Source of the DNA: Chitinophagaceae bacterium
GTDB taxonomy: Bacteria > Bacteroidota > Bacteroidia > Chitinophagales > Chitinophagaceae
Direction of reading: 5' to 3'
DNA: 64,000 nucleotides
NCBI GenBank assembly: GCA_003168265.1
Contig: PMSV01000008.1
Span: 62,001 to 126,000 of the forward strand
This document shows, piece by piece, positions 8,747 to 17,496 of this stretch. Made by a program: the position numbers and the translations under genes. Numbering within the stretch: position 1 is the stretch's first letter; each line of letters begins with the position of its first letter. The notes beneath the pieces are model-generated. The model had not been told where the DNA came from and did no database searches. It worked only from the letters and a program-made list of their open reading frames with translations.

Positions 8747-8754
8747 CAAATTTA
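8747..8754 (-). promoter_or_regulatory. TAnnTTTG -7 box before phoH
   Basis: TAAATTTG on the minus strand, about 54 bp before the TTG start of phoH. No convincing -33 TTTG at 17-20 bp was found. Confidence 0.4.
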
Positions 8755-8845
8755 ATGATTCAACTCTGTTATTAAGCCCTTTTATTTATCAACAGATGTG
8801 AATATGTAATAATTACACTTCTGAAGCAGAATGGTTCAAAAAAAA

Positions 8846-8867
8846 TGGCATTCAGAAATGAATGCCA
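8846..8867 (-). terminator. Strong Rho-independent terminator ending the five-gene operon
   Basis: TGGCATTC and GAATGCCA form a perfect 8-bp stem with a 6-nt loop. On the minus strand it is followed by eight T. No T-run exists on the plus side, so it acts for leftward transcription. It sits about 200 bp after the stop of the YCF48-like gene, leaving a long untranslated 3' segment. Confidence 0.85.
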
Positions 8868-9060
8868 CCTTAACTTCATGACGGGCGAAAAATGGGATTA
8901 AAATTGATTAATTTTCCCGGAGTAGGGTATAGCGACTATTTCTCAGACCCGGGAACCAGAACCTGGTTTAAAGATGTGGAAAACTATTCGTCCGAGTATA
9001 TTTTTCTAGTTGTCAGATGTAACTTCGCATTTACATTGATTAGCTTAATTGCGGCGGAAA
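8868..9060 (-). ncRNA. Candidate structured RNA or structured 3' UTR
   Basis: No credible gene, yet several stems are visible. ATGTAA/TTACAT (9017-9022 with 9031-9036, extended by TCA/TGA). AACCAG/CTGGTT (8954-8959 with 8963-8968, 3-nt loop). CCCGG/CCGGG (8916-8920 with 8949-8953) enclosing ATAG/CTAT (8929-8932 with 8936-8939). A strong terminator follows at 8846-8867. Either a separately transcribed small RNA or the long 3' UTR of the upstream operon. I could not match it to 6S RNA, tmRNA, RNase P RNA or SRP RNA by eye. Confidence 0.3.
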
Positions 9061-9064
9061 GCGC

Positions 9065-10084
9065 CTATTCAGTTTCTGTGAGTTTGGCGATTCTTCCACC
9101 GGCGCCGGCCAGAAAAACGATCTTCCCTTTCTTGGCTTTTCTACAGACATGGAATCCTTCGGGGCTAATGGATTTCCAATTCATTCCCCCGTCCAGGCTG
9201 AGATCGGCACCGCTTATTCCGCAACAAATGATCCTGTCTTTGGTGATGAATTCGACACAACTCTTGTATCCATGGGGAGCTGTCTGAGGAAGGATCCAGG
9301 TTTTTCCTGCATCGTGAGTAAGAACGCAGTTTTTCAGGGAACTGCTGTTATTGGCAAAATCGCCGCCTACAATGATGAGGTTCATCCCCCCTTCTAATTT
9401 TTTATTATCCCATACAGCGATTGAATTGGCTCCCGTCGTAGTGGTACCCTGTATGATGGGCAGGTCGATCTGTTTGTCCCTTATGAAAAGCCTGGATCTT
9501 GTTCCTCCGCTAACAAAACAGGCTTCCCTTCGGTTCAGCGGACGGATATTCGTGCCGCTGGCTGCAAAGCAGGCTTCGCCAGGATCTGCTGATGGCAATT
9601 CGATTTTTGGAATTCGATGCCAGCTATCTCCCCCGTCAAATGAGCGGATTATATAAAATTTTCCATCCAGCGGATCGCCAATCGCAATTCCACTGTCCTT
9701 GTTCCAAAATTCCATCGCATCTAAGAACATGCCTTTGGCAGAATCACTAAAGACCGTTTTCCAGGTATTGCCTCCGTCTGTGGTTTTAAGCAGGATTGCA
9801 GGGTCGCCCACTGCCATAATGATGGCGGTTTTGGCGCTGAAGGCCTGGATGTCCCGGAAATCCCTTTTCTCATAATTCTTAACCTGCATCCATTGCCAGG
9901 TCTTGCCCCCATCTTTTGAGCGAACTACCATGCCTTGGTTTCCGCTGGCCCAGACAATCTGATCGTTGACAGCGCTGAGTCCGCGAAGGGAAATCTTATC
10001 GTGGCTGGTCAGTATTTCTATTTTCTGAGCTGAATCGAAAAGGAAGAGGGAAAGCAGGCAGATAAGGAATAAATTTTTTTTCAT
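9065..10084 (-). CDS. Secreted YCF48/BNR-repeat beta-propeller protein
   Basis: 339 aa with a signal peptide (MKKNLFLICLLSLFLFDSAQ). Repeated modules of the sort VRSKDGGKTWQW, LKTTDGGNTWKTV, IRSFDGGDSWHRI, LTHDAGKTWILP and LSLDGGMNWKS are Asp-box/BNR or YCF48-type blades of a beta-propeller. The family includes photosystem assembly factor YCF48 and many uncharacterised exported proteins, and no enzymatic motif is evident. The start overlaps the end of the dehydrogenase gene by 4 bp (ATGA), so it is the last gene of a five-gene operon. Confidence 0.88.
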   Translation of the reverse strand: MKKNLFLICLLSLFLFDSAQKIEILTSHDKISLRGLSAVNDQIVWASGNQGMVVRSKDGGKTWQWMQVKNYEKRDFRDIQAFSAKTAIIMAVGDPAILLKTTDGGNTWKTVFSDSAKGMFLDAMEFWNKDSGIAIGDPLDGKFYIIRSFDGGDSWHRIPKIELPSADPGEACFAASGTNIRPLNRREACFVSGGTRSRLFIRDKQIDLPIIQGTTTTGANSIAVWDNKKLEGGMNLIIVGGDFANNSSSLKNCVLTHDAGKTWILPQTAPHGYKSCVEFITKDRIICCGISGADLSLDGGMNWKSISPEGFHVCRKAKKGKIVFLAGAGGRIAKLTETE

Positions 10085-11052
10085 GATTTAACAGGTTTAA
10101 CCTGGTAAGGGATTTTATCACCCTTTGATGCAGCGATAATATTTTCCGCTGCCAGCCTCGCCATAGCTCCCCTGGTCTCTTCGGTAGCGGATCCGATATG
10201 AGGTAAAACAGCGACGTTGGGCATATTCAGCAAAGGATTTGAAGCCAGCATGGGTTCAGGATTGGTAACATCCAGGCCGGCCCCCCAGATCAGGTTTTCC
10301 TGCAAGGCAAGGATCAGGTCTGCTTCGTTATGGATTGCTCCGCGGGCAGTGTTGATGAAAATGGCGTTCTTTTTCATGAGGGAAAAAACAGAATAATCGA
10401 AGCGAGACCTGGTTTCAGGCGTAAGGGCTGTATGGACAGAAAGAACATCGCTGCTTTTCAGCAATTCTTCAAAAGAGACCAATTTGGCACCAAGTTCCCG
10501 CTCCGCCTGGGAATGCGGACGTCGGTTGTGGTAAATAATGGGCATTGAAAAAGCAGCAGCCGATTTTTTGGCCATTTCAAATCCGATCTTGCCCAGCCCA
10601 AAAATGCCCAGGGTTTTTCCCTCCAGTTCGATTCCCAGGTTATCTGTTGGTTCATAGAATCCCCATTCAGCACTAAGTATTCTTTTGTGCATGAAAATGG
10701 CTTTTCGGGAGACTGCCAGCATTAGCAGGAAAGCTATGTCGGCGGTGGCCTTGCTCAAGACGCCGGGAGTATTACCGACAGGAATTTCCAGCCGCGCAGC
10801 GGCTGCCACATCGATATTATCATAACCGACGGCCATTTGAGCGATCACTTTTAAATGGCGGCAGGATTTTAAGAAGAGCTCATCGATCAGGTCCTGTCCA
10901 ACGCTGATCAACCCATCATAATCCTGGCAAAAGCGGATCAATTCATCCTGGCTGATGTCTCTTTTTTCAACCCACTCGGTAAATTCTATGCCTGACTGCC
11001 GGAGCATTTCTGTTCCGGTAGCTGAGATCTTTCGAGTGATAAAAACCTTCAT
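10081..11052 (-). CDS. D-2-hydroxyacid dehydrogenase (glyoxylate/hydroxypyruvate reductase type)
   Basis: 323 aa from ATG 11052 (MKVFITRKISATG). NAD(P)-binding motif GIFGLGKIGFEMAKK is central. The catalytic triad region is present: Arg in SVHTALTPETRSRF, Glu in DVTNPEP, His in LPHIGSATEET. This matches GyaR/GhrB-like D-glycerate/glyoxylate reductases; the exact hydroxyacid is not determined. Ten bp separate it from the upstream Gfo/Idh/MocA gene and it overlaps the YCF48 gene, so it belongs to the same operon. A longer reading frame upstream is in a non-homologous stretch and is unlikely. Confidence 0.92.
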   Translation of the reverse strand: MKVFITRKISATGTEMLRQSGIEFTEWVEKRDISQDELIRFCQDYDGLISVGQDLIDELFLKSCRHLKVIAQMAVGYDNIDVAAAARLEIPVGNTPGVLSKATADIAFLLMLAVSRKAIFMHKRILSAEWGFYEPTDNLGIELEGKTLGIFGLGKIGFEMAKKSAAAFSMPIIYHNRRPHSQAERELGAKLVSFEELLKSSDVLSVHTALTPETRSRFDYSVFSLMKKNAIFINTARGAIHNEADLILALQENLIWGAGLDVTNPEPMLASNPLLNMPNVAVLPHIGSATEETRGAMARLAAENIIAASKGDKIPYQVKPVKS

Positions 11053-11062
11053 GCTGCAAATA

Positions 11063-12259
11063 TTAGGACAACACTTTTTCCGAGATCTTACCCGACTCTT
11101 TATTTTTAAGTATGACTTTCTTAGCCCCAAAATGAGTCATTTCCTCTTTGATAAGAAAGTTCTCCGAATCATATTCTGCAAGATGGCTGTCTTTTGTGAC
11201 TCCCGTCCTTCCTCTCCAGATATCCAGTTTTACTGGTTCCCAGAGTTTGGATTTGGCTGATCGATAGGAGGCATCTAATATGCAATTCACAACGTAACCA
11301 TCATAAAAAGTCTCTTTCGGAGAAACGCCGCGCTCCATTGCATTGAACATATCCGTGAACATATGATTATAACCCAAATCATTTATTTCATCGCCGACAG
11401 GAAAGAGCCAGCCTGTATTGCTTTCCGCTTTTTCTGCTATATAATCTGCACCTTTTCCAGTAGTGAACATTTCAAAACCCGTTCTCAGAAAATTATTCAG
11501 CCAGATCGTTCCCTCGCTGCCCATCACCTCGTCCCGGAGGTCCATGCCACCCCGGAAAGTCCAACTCACTTCAAACTGACCAATGGCCCCGTTTTCATAT
11601 TTGACCAGCCCGATCGCATGGTCTTCGGCTTCGATGGGTTTGACCTGCGTATCCGCCCAGCACATGACTTCGATCGGTCTGATGTCCTTGCCAATAAAAC
11701 TCCTGGCGATTTCTACACAATGACAACCCAGATCTAATATGCAGCCTCCGCCGGCCTTTTCAATGTCCCAAAACCACTCGCTATGCGGACCGGGATGGGT
11801 CTCGCGGGATTTTGCCCAGAGTATCCGTCCCAGGGCGCCATTTCTCACGCTTTCATGGGCCTTAATGAATTTCGGTGTATAGACAAGGTCCTCGAGATAA
11901 CCGTTAAAAATGCCCGCTTCCTCAACGGCCAGAAGCATGCGTTTTGCTTCCTCACTGTTGCGGCCCAGGGGCTTGGTGGTGATCACTGATTTTTTATGTT
12001 TGCAGCAAAGCAATACGGCCGCTTCGTGCAGATTATTCGGAAGGGCGATGCAAACCACATCCGCTTCCGGATGGGAGATGGCCTCCTCCATATTTGTGGT
12101 CCAATGATCACAGTGATAATCACTGGCAAATTTTTTAGCGCTTTCTTCCCGGCGGGCATAGATGCTGGTGATATGGTCCCGGCTTCTTTGTCCGAGTAGC
12201 GAATCAGCATAGAATCTCCCGATGAATCCGGAGCCGAGCATGGCTATTCTTTTCGACAT
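11063..12259 (-). CDS. Gfo/Idh/MocA family oxidoreductase
   Basis: 398 aa. N-terminal Rossmann motif IAMLGSGFIGRFYADSL, then VVCIALPNNLHEAAVL and the catalytic-lysine motif TTKPLGRNSEEAK (usually EKP). The WFWDIEKAGGGCILDLGCHCVEIAR segment carries the HxxD-like substrate region. Such enzymes oxidise or epimerise sugars and cyclitols with NAD(P). It lies between an MFS permease and a hydroxyacid dehydrogenase in one operon, so a catabolic step on an imported sugar or sugar derivative is the likely role; the substrate is unknown. Confidence 0.9.
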   Translation of the reverse strand: MSKRIAMLGSGFIGRFYADSLLGQRSRDHITSIYARREESAKKFASDYHCDHWTTNMEEAISHPEADVVCIALPNNLHEAAVLLCCKHKKSVITTKPLGRNSEEAKRMLLAVEEAGIFNGYLEDLVYTPKFIKAHESVRNGALGRILWAKSRETHPGPHSEWFWDIEKAGGGCILDLGCHCVEIARSFIGKDIRPIEVMCWADTQVKPIEAEDHAIGLVKYENGAIGQFEVSWTFRGGMDLRDEVMGSEGTIWLNNFLRTGFEMFTTGKGADYIAEKAESNTGWLFPVGDEINDLGYNHMFTDMFNAMERGVSPKETFYDGYVVNCILDASYRSAKSKLWEPVKLDIWRGRTGVTKDSHLAEYDSENFLIKEEMTHFGAKKVILKNKESGKISEKVLS

Positions 12260-12291
12260 CTGTGTGGGTATTAATTAATGAAATAATCATT

Positions 12292-13497
12292 TCATGCAGT
12301 CTGGATTTCCTTTTTCTCACGGAAAAATAAAATAAAATAGATGAATACTGCTACAGCTATTCCGGCCGGTACGAACCATACGCTGGTCCAGTTGTGTAAG
12401 CCATCCTGCTTTTTGTACTCATCGACCACCTGTCCGGAAATCCAGGTGCCGATGAACATTCCCACTCCATAAGTGGCAAAGGTGAAAAGACCCTGGGCCG
12501 AATTCTTGATCCTTTCTCCTGCTTTCTTTTCCGTGTACATATAGCCCGTCACGAAAAAGAAATCGTAACAAACACCGTGCAGAACGATCCCGGCATACAG
12601 CATCCATTGGTTTGTACCAGCATTACCATAGGCAAAACAGATATATCTCAGGATCCAGGCCGTCATTCCAAGCAGCAACATATTTTTTACCCCGATATTG
12701 GTAAATAGAAAAGGAATGGCAAGAATGAAAATGCCTTCGGATACCTGTCCCAGGATCATTTTACTAGCCACATTCTTTAAGCCAATCTCATTCAGAAAGG
12801 GATTGGCGAATCCATAATAAAATGAAAGCGGAATACACACTAAAATGGCCGCAATGAAAAAGATGAGATAGGGCCGGTTTCGAAATAAGACAAAAGCATC
12901 TTTTCCAAGGGCCTTGCCAGCAGAAGCCTGATCGGTTTGTGCTTTTGGAGGGGTATTCGGCAGGATAAAACTATAGAGCCCGAGAATGGTTGAAACAGCG
13001 GCGGCGAGGTAAAAAGTAAAGTTGGTCTTTTCCCATCCCAGGTTGCCGATCACCAGGCCTGCCAGGATCCAGCCGATCGTTCCGAAGACCCTGATCCAGG
13101 GGAATTGCCTGCCCGGCTCGTTCATCTGATGAAAGGCCACACTATTTGAGAGGGCAATTGTTGGCATGTACAAAAGGGAATAGGCCAGGATGACCCAGAT
13201 AAAGGGCCCGCTGTCTTCCATTCGGGTCGCCAGGAAAAGAAGCAGCGCTCCGATCAGGTGCATGAACCCCATGATCCTTTGGGCCGAAAAATAACGATCG
13301 GCAACAAGTCCAACGAAAATAGGAGAGATCATTGTAGCAACAGCCAGCGCACTAAATGCTTTTCCGATATCGGCATCCACATGGGCTCCATGAAAATGGG
13401 CTCCCATATAAGTGCCCATGGTTACATACCAGGAACCCCAGATAAAATATTCCAGTAGCATCATTATGGAAAGCCTGATTCCGGTATTTGTCTTCAT
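12292..13497 (-). CDS. MFS transporter, nucleoside:H+ symporter (NupG/XapB) type
   Basis: 401 aa with about twelve transmembrane helices. The start (IRLSIMMLLEYFIWGSWYVTMGTYM), the FVGLVADRYFSAQRIMG loop and the NEPGRQFPWIRVFGTIGWI segment match the nucleoside-permease branch of MFS. In Bacteroidota and Planctomycetota this branch often sits beside Gfo/Idh/MocA genes and may carry sugars or sugar acids rather than nucleosides. It is the second gene of the five-gene operon (31-32 bp gaps on both sides). Confidence 0.88.
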   Translation of the reverse strand: MKTNTGIRLSIMMLLEYFIWGSWYVTMGTYMGAHFHGAHVDADIGKAFSALAVATMISPIFVGLVADRYFSAQRIMGFMHLIGALLLFLATRMEDSGPFIWVILAYSLLYMPTIALSNSVAFHQMNEPGRQFPWIRVFGTIGWILAGLVIGNLGWEKTNFTFYLAAAVSTILGLYSFILPNTPPKAQTDQASAGKALGKDAFVLFRNRPYLIFFIAAILVCIPLSFYYGFANPFLNEIGLKNVASKMILGQVSEGIFILAIPFLFTNIGVKNMLLLGMTAWILRYICFAYGNAGTNQWMLYAGIVLHGVCYDFFFVTGYMYTEKKAGERIKNSAQGLFTFATYGVGMFIGTWISGQVVDEYKKQDGLHNWTSVWFVPAGIAVAVFIYFILFFREKKEIQTA

Positions 13498-13528
13498 ATT
13501 AATAGTAGTTGGATTTATAATTCGATCA

Positions 13529-14386
13529 TCAATTTGTTTTTACATTTTTTTCCCAATCTGTTTCCTGAAGCGCCGGATCGTTTTCTTTCTTTAAAAAATC
13601 AGCTCCGGCAAAGGCCCCTTTATTTTCCGAGAGCATCAGCATTTCATCGGCAACGACCTCTACAGGTTTTCTCCAACCCAGGGAATCGTCGTTATGAGCA
13701 GGGTTGGACAAGGAATTATAGCAGGAGATCAGCGACCACCTGGGTTTGTCGGAAAGGTTGGCTTCGGAACGATGCAGAGTATTGGGATGAAAGAACAATG
13801 TGTCCCCGGGCTGCAGCCTGACATATACGAGTTCCATAGTTTTCAAAGCAAGGTCGACCATTTCCATATCGGCCCCCACTTGTTCACCTGAAAATCCGTG
13901 ATTGACCCTTCCCAACTTATGTGAACCTCTTATGACCTGAAGACAACCATTCTCCGGATTTGCCTCTGTCAAAGCTACCATTACACTGGTCAACTGATCG
14001 GGGAAAAGGAATTGGTTTTTATACCAATACCCATAATCCTGGTGCCATTCCCAGGCGCCTCCCACCCTCGGCTCTTTTTGCATCAGCTTGGTATGAAAAT
14101 GACAAACAGGGGAATCGCTGTCGAGCAGCAGGGCCGCCGAGCCCACCATTCGTTTGCTCCTGATCAATAAACTGTAAATATCATCTCCAGGCGTGAACCA
14201 GAGCGTGAGTTTTGTTTTCTTACCCGATTGGTCATTCAGGTCGAGAGCATTTTCCCTGATGATGGAGTCTCCGCTCGCGATGCGGTACAATTTGCCTATC
14301 TCTTCCGGACTAAAGAATCCTGGCAGGATGACGAATCCATCCCGGTGGTAATCGCGAACTTCGATTTCATTTAGCAAGCGCGACAT
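13529..14386 (-). CDS. Phytanoyl-CoA dioxygenase (PhyH) family protein
   Basis: 285 aa from ATG 14386 (MSRLLNEIEVRDYHRDGFVILPGFF). Fe(II)/2-oxoglutarate oxygenase of the PhyH family. The facial triad is visible as HQDYGYWY (His-x-Asp) and the later His in FFHPNTLHRSEAN; the basic 2OG-binding residue would be the Arg in HRSEAN. These oxygenases hydroxylate small molecules, and only a few are characterised. It is the first gene of an operon with a permease and two oxidoreductases. A TTG further upstream (14434) is less likely as start. Confidence 0.88.
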   Translation of the reverse strand: MSRLLNEIEVRDYHRDGFVILPGFFSPEEIGKLYRIASGDSIIRENALDLNDQSGKKTKLTLWFTPGDDIYSLLIRSKRMVGSAALLLDSDSPVCHFHTKLMQKEPRVGGAWEWHQDYGYWYKNQFLFPDQLTSVMVALTEANPENGCLQVIRGSHKLGRVNHGFSGEQVGADMEMVDLALKTMELVYVRLQPGDTLFFHPNTLHRSEANLSDKPRWSLISCYNSLSNPAHNDDSLGWRKPVEVVADEMLMLSENKGAFAGADFLKKENDPALQETDWEKNVKTN

Positions 14387-14558
14387 ATGATAGTTTTTAA
14401 TTCGAATATTATTTGGAGTGTTTAATTGGCTCAAAAATTACAAAGAATTCGGGTAAAACGAGAATCTGTCAGAACATGAATATAAATTGATTGTTTATAG
14501 GCATGACCGGTATCCGGGTTTATCAAATACCTCAAACTTCAATTATATTGCAGCGCTT

Positions 14559-15215
14559 ATGAGGACATATGAGGATACGTATCGCCATAAGGGGATGCGA
14601 AAACAATTGATCGATTCTATCGCTCAAAAAGGGATTACCGATGAACGGGTGCTGGATGCTATGCTTCATCTTCCGAGGCATTATTTTATGGATTCCGCAT
14701 TCGATAAGATCGCTTATGAAGACCGGGCCTTCCCTATCGGTGAAGACCAAACCATCAGCCAGCCTTATACAGTTGCCTATCAGACCCAACTGCTCGAATT
14801 AAAACCATTTGAAAAAGTCCTCGAAATAGGAACCGGGAGCGCCTACCAGGCCAGCGTGCTGGCTGAAATGGGGGCGCAGGTTTTTACGATCGAGAGACAG
14901 AGAAAACTCTTTGAGCAAAACAAAAACTTTCAATATGTCAGAAAATTCCCTGGCATCAAATTTTTTTATGGGGATGGTTATGAAGGACTTCCCACCTTTG
15001 CGCCTTTCGATAAGATCATTGTGACCGCAGCCGCGCCACTGATTCCGCCTAAACTGCTGGAGCAATTGAAAACGCAAGGAAAGATGGTCATTCCGATAGG
15101 GGATGGGAAAGTGCAACGAATGTTCAGAATCACCAAAAAGGAAGGAGGGATCCTGCAGGAAGAGGAATTTGATAATTTCTCTTTTGTACCCATGTTGGAA
15201 GGAAGAAATAACTAA
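14559..15215 (+). CDS. pcm: Protein-L-isoaspartate O-methyltransferase
   Basis: 218 aa from ATG 14559; a TTG 72 bp upstream would give an atypical N-terminal extension. SAM-dependent repair methyltransferase acting on isoaspartyl residues of damaged proteins. Signatures: ERVLDAMLHLPRHYFM, IGEDQTISQPYTVAYQTQLL (substrate binding), VLEIGTGSAYQASVLAEMG (SAM motif I) and DKIIVTAAAPLIP. It lies head-to-head with the dioxygenase operon and runs convergently into the alpha/beta hydrolase gene with a 12-bp gap. Confidence 0.93.
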   Translation: MRTYEDTYRHKGMRKQLIDSIAQKGITDERVLDAMLHLPRHYFMDSAFDKIAYEDRAFPIGEDQTISQPYTVAYQTQLLELKPFEKVLEIGTGSAYQASVLAEMGAQVFTIERQRKLFEQNKNFQYVRKFPGIKFFYGDGYEGLPTFAPFDKIIVTAAAPLIPPKLLEQLKTQGKMVIPIGDGKVQRMFRITKKEGGILQEEEFDNFSFVPMLEGRNN

Positions 15216-15227
15216 AAAACCTGCTAC

Positions 15228-16100
15228 TTAGATAAATTCAATGGCCTGTTTAATCACCGCTTCATCCCGATAAATTCTCCGGTGACCGAGGCCTTCTGTT
15301 AAAATAATTTCCACATTGGGCAGACTGTCTTCTATCACCGGTTTAACATCCCGGATCGGAGTGATCCGGTCCAGCCTGTCATGAAACCACCTGATATTTG
15401 CTTTGATCTCATGAAGTGTCCTGCGCACGGAAAAAAAATCAGGGGGATGACCAATTTTTTCAATCATCAATCGCTCGAATATTTCTTTTGTCTCTTCATC
15501 CAGGCCCAATAATTGGCTGAACTGATCTGCGGCTGTTCTTGCCTCCGTTGCAGGAGCAATCAGCACGAGCCGGGTATCAGGGCTGGTGGGAACGGATTCC
15601 AGATAATGGCAAATGGCGAGTCCGCCTAATGAATGAGCGAGATAGGAATTCATGGGTCCATATTGTTCACAGAAAACCCTGATCGCTTCCACATAAAGAG
15701 GGAGATTGATTTGCTTTCCTCCTGAATTTCCATGAGCTGGAGCATCCAGTCCATATACCTCATGACCTTTTTTCAAAAAGCCCTGGATAAAGTCAGAAAA
15801 CTTTAAAGCGTTCGATTCGAAGCCATGCAGGATCAGCACCTTTCTGGGAAGCTCAGCCTCCGCGTTTAGAGAGATGGCTTTCCGGTTAATCCACCGATAA
15901 CCCTGTAGCCGATGCCCTTTCAATGAAAGCAGGAGCTTCTCAGCCTTATGAAAGAGCGGCCCATCCGCAATTTTGGGTTTTTGCATGGGAGTGCTAAACA
16001 GACGGAGCGCTTGTTTAGCAGCTTTCTCTTTTGATACCAGGGCCGTCATGCGGATGAAGGCTCTCAAATATCCCATTCCGAGTTTTTGCTTTAACTTCAT
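15228..16100 (-). CDS. Alpha/beta hydrolase
   Basis: 290 aa, no signal peptide. Alpha/beta-hydrolase core: oxyanion loop ILHGFESNALKF, DAPAHGNSGG, nucleophile elbow AHSLGG (Ser in A-H-S-L-G), acid near DRLDRITPIRD and a C-terminal His in EGLGHRRIYRDEAV. Substrate cannot be told from sequence; such cytosolic esterase/lipase-like proteins are common. It is divergent from the DUF2520 gene with a 19-bp gap. Confidence 0.85.
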   Translation of the reverse strand: MKLKQKLGMGYLRAFIRMTALVSKEKAAKQALRLFSTPMQKPKIADGPLFHKAEKLLLSLKGHRLQGYRWINRKAISLNAEAELPRKVLILHGFESNALKFSDFIQGFLKKGHEVYGLDAPAHGNSGGKQINLPLYVEAIRVFCEQYGPMNSYLAHSLGGLAICHYLESVPTSPDTRLVLIAPATEARTAADQFSQLLGLDEETKEIFERLMIEKIGHPPDFFSVRRTLHEIKANIRWFHDRLDRITPIRDVKPVIEDSLPNVEIILTEGLGHRRIYRDEAVIKQAIEFI

Positions 16101-16119
16101 AATGAGGCAAATTTAATCA

Positions 16120-16878
16120 ATGCGAGTTGTACTTATAGGTGCCGGAAATACGGCCACAGTGCTTGGATCCAATATATTGCATGCAGGTCATGAAGTGGTG
16201 CAGGTACTAGGCCGATCAGAAGATCATGCCTCCAGACTGGCAGAAGCTCTGAATGCTTCATTTATTCTGTCCTGGGATCAATTGACAAGGGAAGCGGATA
16301 TCTATATCCTGGCCATTCCTGACGACCATCTATATGATCTTGACGACAAAATGAATTTGGATGATAAATTGGTCGTTCATGTGGCAGGTTCGGTACCAAT
16401 GGAAGTGATTGGCAGAATCAGCACTCGCTACGGGGTGCTTTATCCTCTGCAAAGCCTCAGAAAAGAAGTCCCAAATATTCAGAATATCCCCCTTCTCATA
16501 GATGGTAGTACACCCTTAGTGCTGGAGGAAATCTCCAGGTTTGCCCGGACCCTTTCAGATACGGTGGAAATGGCATCGGACGATAAAAGGATGAAACTGC
16601 ACCTGGCAGCCGTCATTGTAAGCAATTTTTCCAATCATTTATTTGTACTGGCCCAGGAGTATTGCGAAAGGGAAAAACTGAGTTTTAGCCTGCTGCTTCC
16701 CCTGATTTTTGAAACTGCTTTTCGGCTGCAGTTTGCTCCGGCCTCCGCCATGCAGACGGGCCCGGCTATTCGTCATGACCAAAAGACAATAGAAAAGCAT
16801 TTGCATTTGCTGGAGTCCGAGCCTTCAATACGGAAGATTTACGAGGTCTTCACCCGAAGCATTCAGGCATTGCTATAA
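16120..16878 (+). CDS. Rossmann-like and DUF2520 domain protein
   Basis: 252 aa. N-terminal NAD(P)-binding Rossmann segment MRVVLIGAGNTATVLGSNILHAGHEVVQVLGR, then an all-helical C-terminal half matching DUF2520 (LAAVIVSNFSNHLFVLAQEYCEREKLSFSLLLPLIFET, the ASAMQTGPAIRHDQKTIEKH motif). Overall it resembles pyrroline-5-carboxylate reductase-like dehydrogenases, but no activity is established for this branch. First gene of the DUF2520/KdsC-like/UbiA/Maf cluster (37 bp to the next gene). Confidence 0.88.
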   Translation: MRVVLIGAGNTATVLGSNILHAGHEVVQVLGRSEDHASRLAEALNASFILSWDQLTREADIYILAIPDDHLYDLDDKMNLDDKLVVHVAGSVPMEVIGRISTRYGVLYPLQSLRKEVPNIQNIPLLIDGSTPLVLEEISRFARTLSDTVEMASDDKRMKLHLAAVIVSNFSNHLFVLAQEYCEREKLSFSLLLPLIFETAFRLQFAPASAMQTGPAIRHDQKTIEKHLHLLESEPSIRKIYEVFTRSIQALL

Positions 16879-16915
16879 TTTGGGTATATTTCCTGTCTAA
16901 AAATCGGGAAAGTAT

Positions 16916-17446
16916 ATGAGCGGTAAGAACCTGTTACACTACTTTAAATCCATTAAGACTTTTGTATTTGATGTGGACGGAGTTTTAACAGACGGCACGA
17001 TATTGTTACTCGATGATGGACAACAGGCAAGAAAAATGAATATTAAGGATGGCTATGCACTGCAATTGGCGGTGAGAAGAGGTTACCGGGTTCTGATCCT
17101 TTCCGGTGCAGATTCTCCGGCAGTAAGGGCCAGGCTTGAAAAACTGGGGATAAGGGATTTGCTTACAAAAGTGGAAAATAAGAGACAGGCCCTGGCTGAT
17201 TATATGGACAGACATGGATTGGAACCATCGGCTGTATTGTTCATGGGAGATGATATGCCGGATTATGAATCGATTGGTTTTGCCGGATTGGGCTGTGCTC
17301 CCTGCGATGCTGCTGACGAAATAAAACATGTGGCGCGGTATATTTCCCCATTCAAGGGGGGTGAAGGTTGCGTCCGCGATGTGATTGAAAAAGTATTGAG
17401 ACTGAACGATCATTGGACTTCGGATCCTTCCATATCTTCCATATAG
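16916..17446 (+). CDS. KdsC-like HAD phosphatase (3-deoxy-D-manno-octulosonate 8-phosphate phosphatase type)
   Basis: 176 aa C0-type HAD hydrolase without cap domain. Motif I FDVDGVLTDG (nucleophile D19, D21), motif II LILSGADSPAVRARLEKLG, motif III lysine in ENKRQAL, motif IV FMGDDMPDYE. The C-terminal GGEGCVRDVIEKVL corresponds to the KdsC GGxGAVRE motif. It would dephosphorylate KDO-8-phosphate for lipopolysaccharide core synthesis. No other kds gene is in the window, so the specific substrate is by family only. Confidence 0.88.
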   Translation: MSGKNLLHYFKSIKTFVFDVDGVLTDGTILLLDDGQQARKMNIKDGYALQLAVRRGYRVLILSGADSPAVRARLEKLGIRDLLTKVENKRQALADYMDRHGLEPSAVLFMGDDMPDYESIGFAGLGCAPCDAADEIKHVARYISPFKGGEGCVRDVIEKVLRLNDHWTSDPSISSI

Positions 17447-17496
17447 AGAACCCCTTTCAAATTGTTTATATTGCAGAAGAATCATTCCATGTCTTT

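Noticed and set aside
8892-9287. Plus-strand open frame of 131 codons
   Set aside because: Its second half is the reverse frame of the YCF48 gene and its first half has no family features; the stems here favour a structured RNA.
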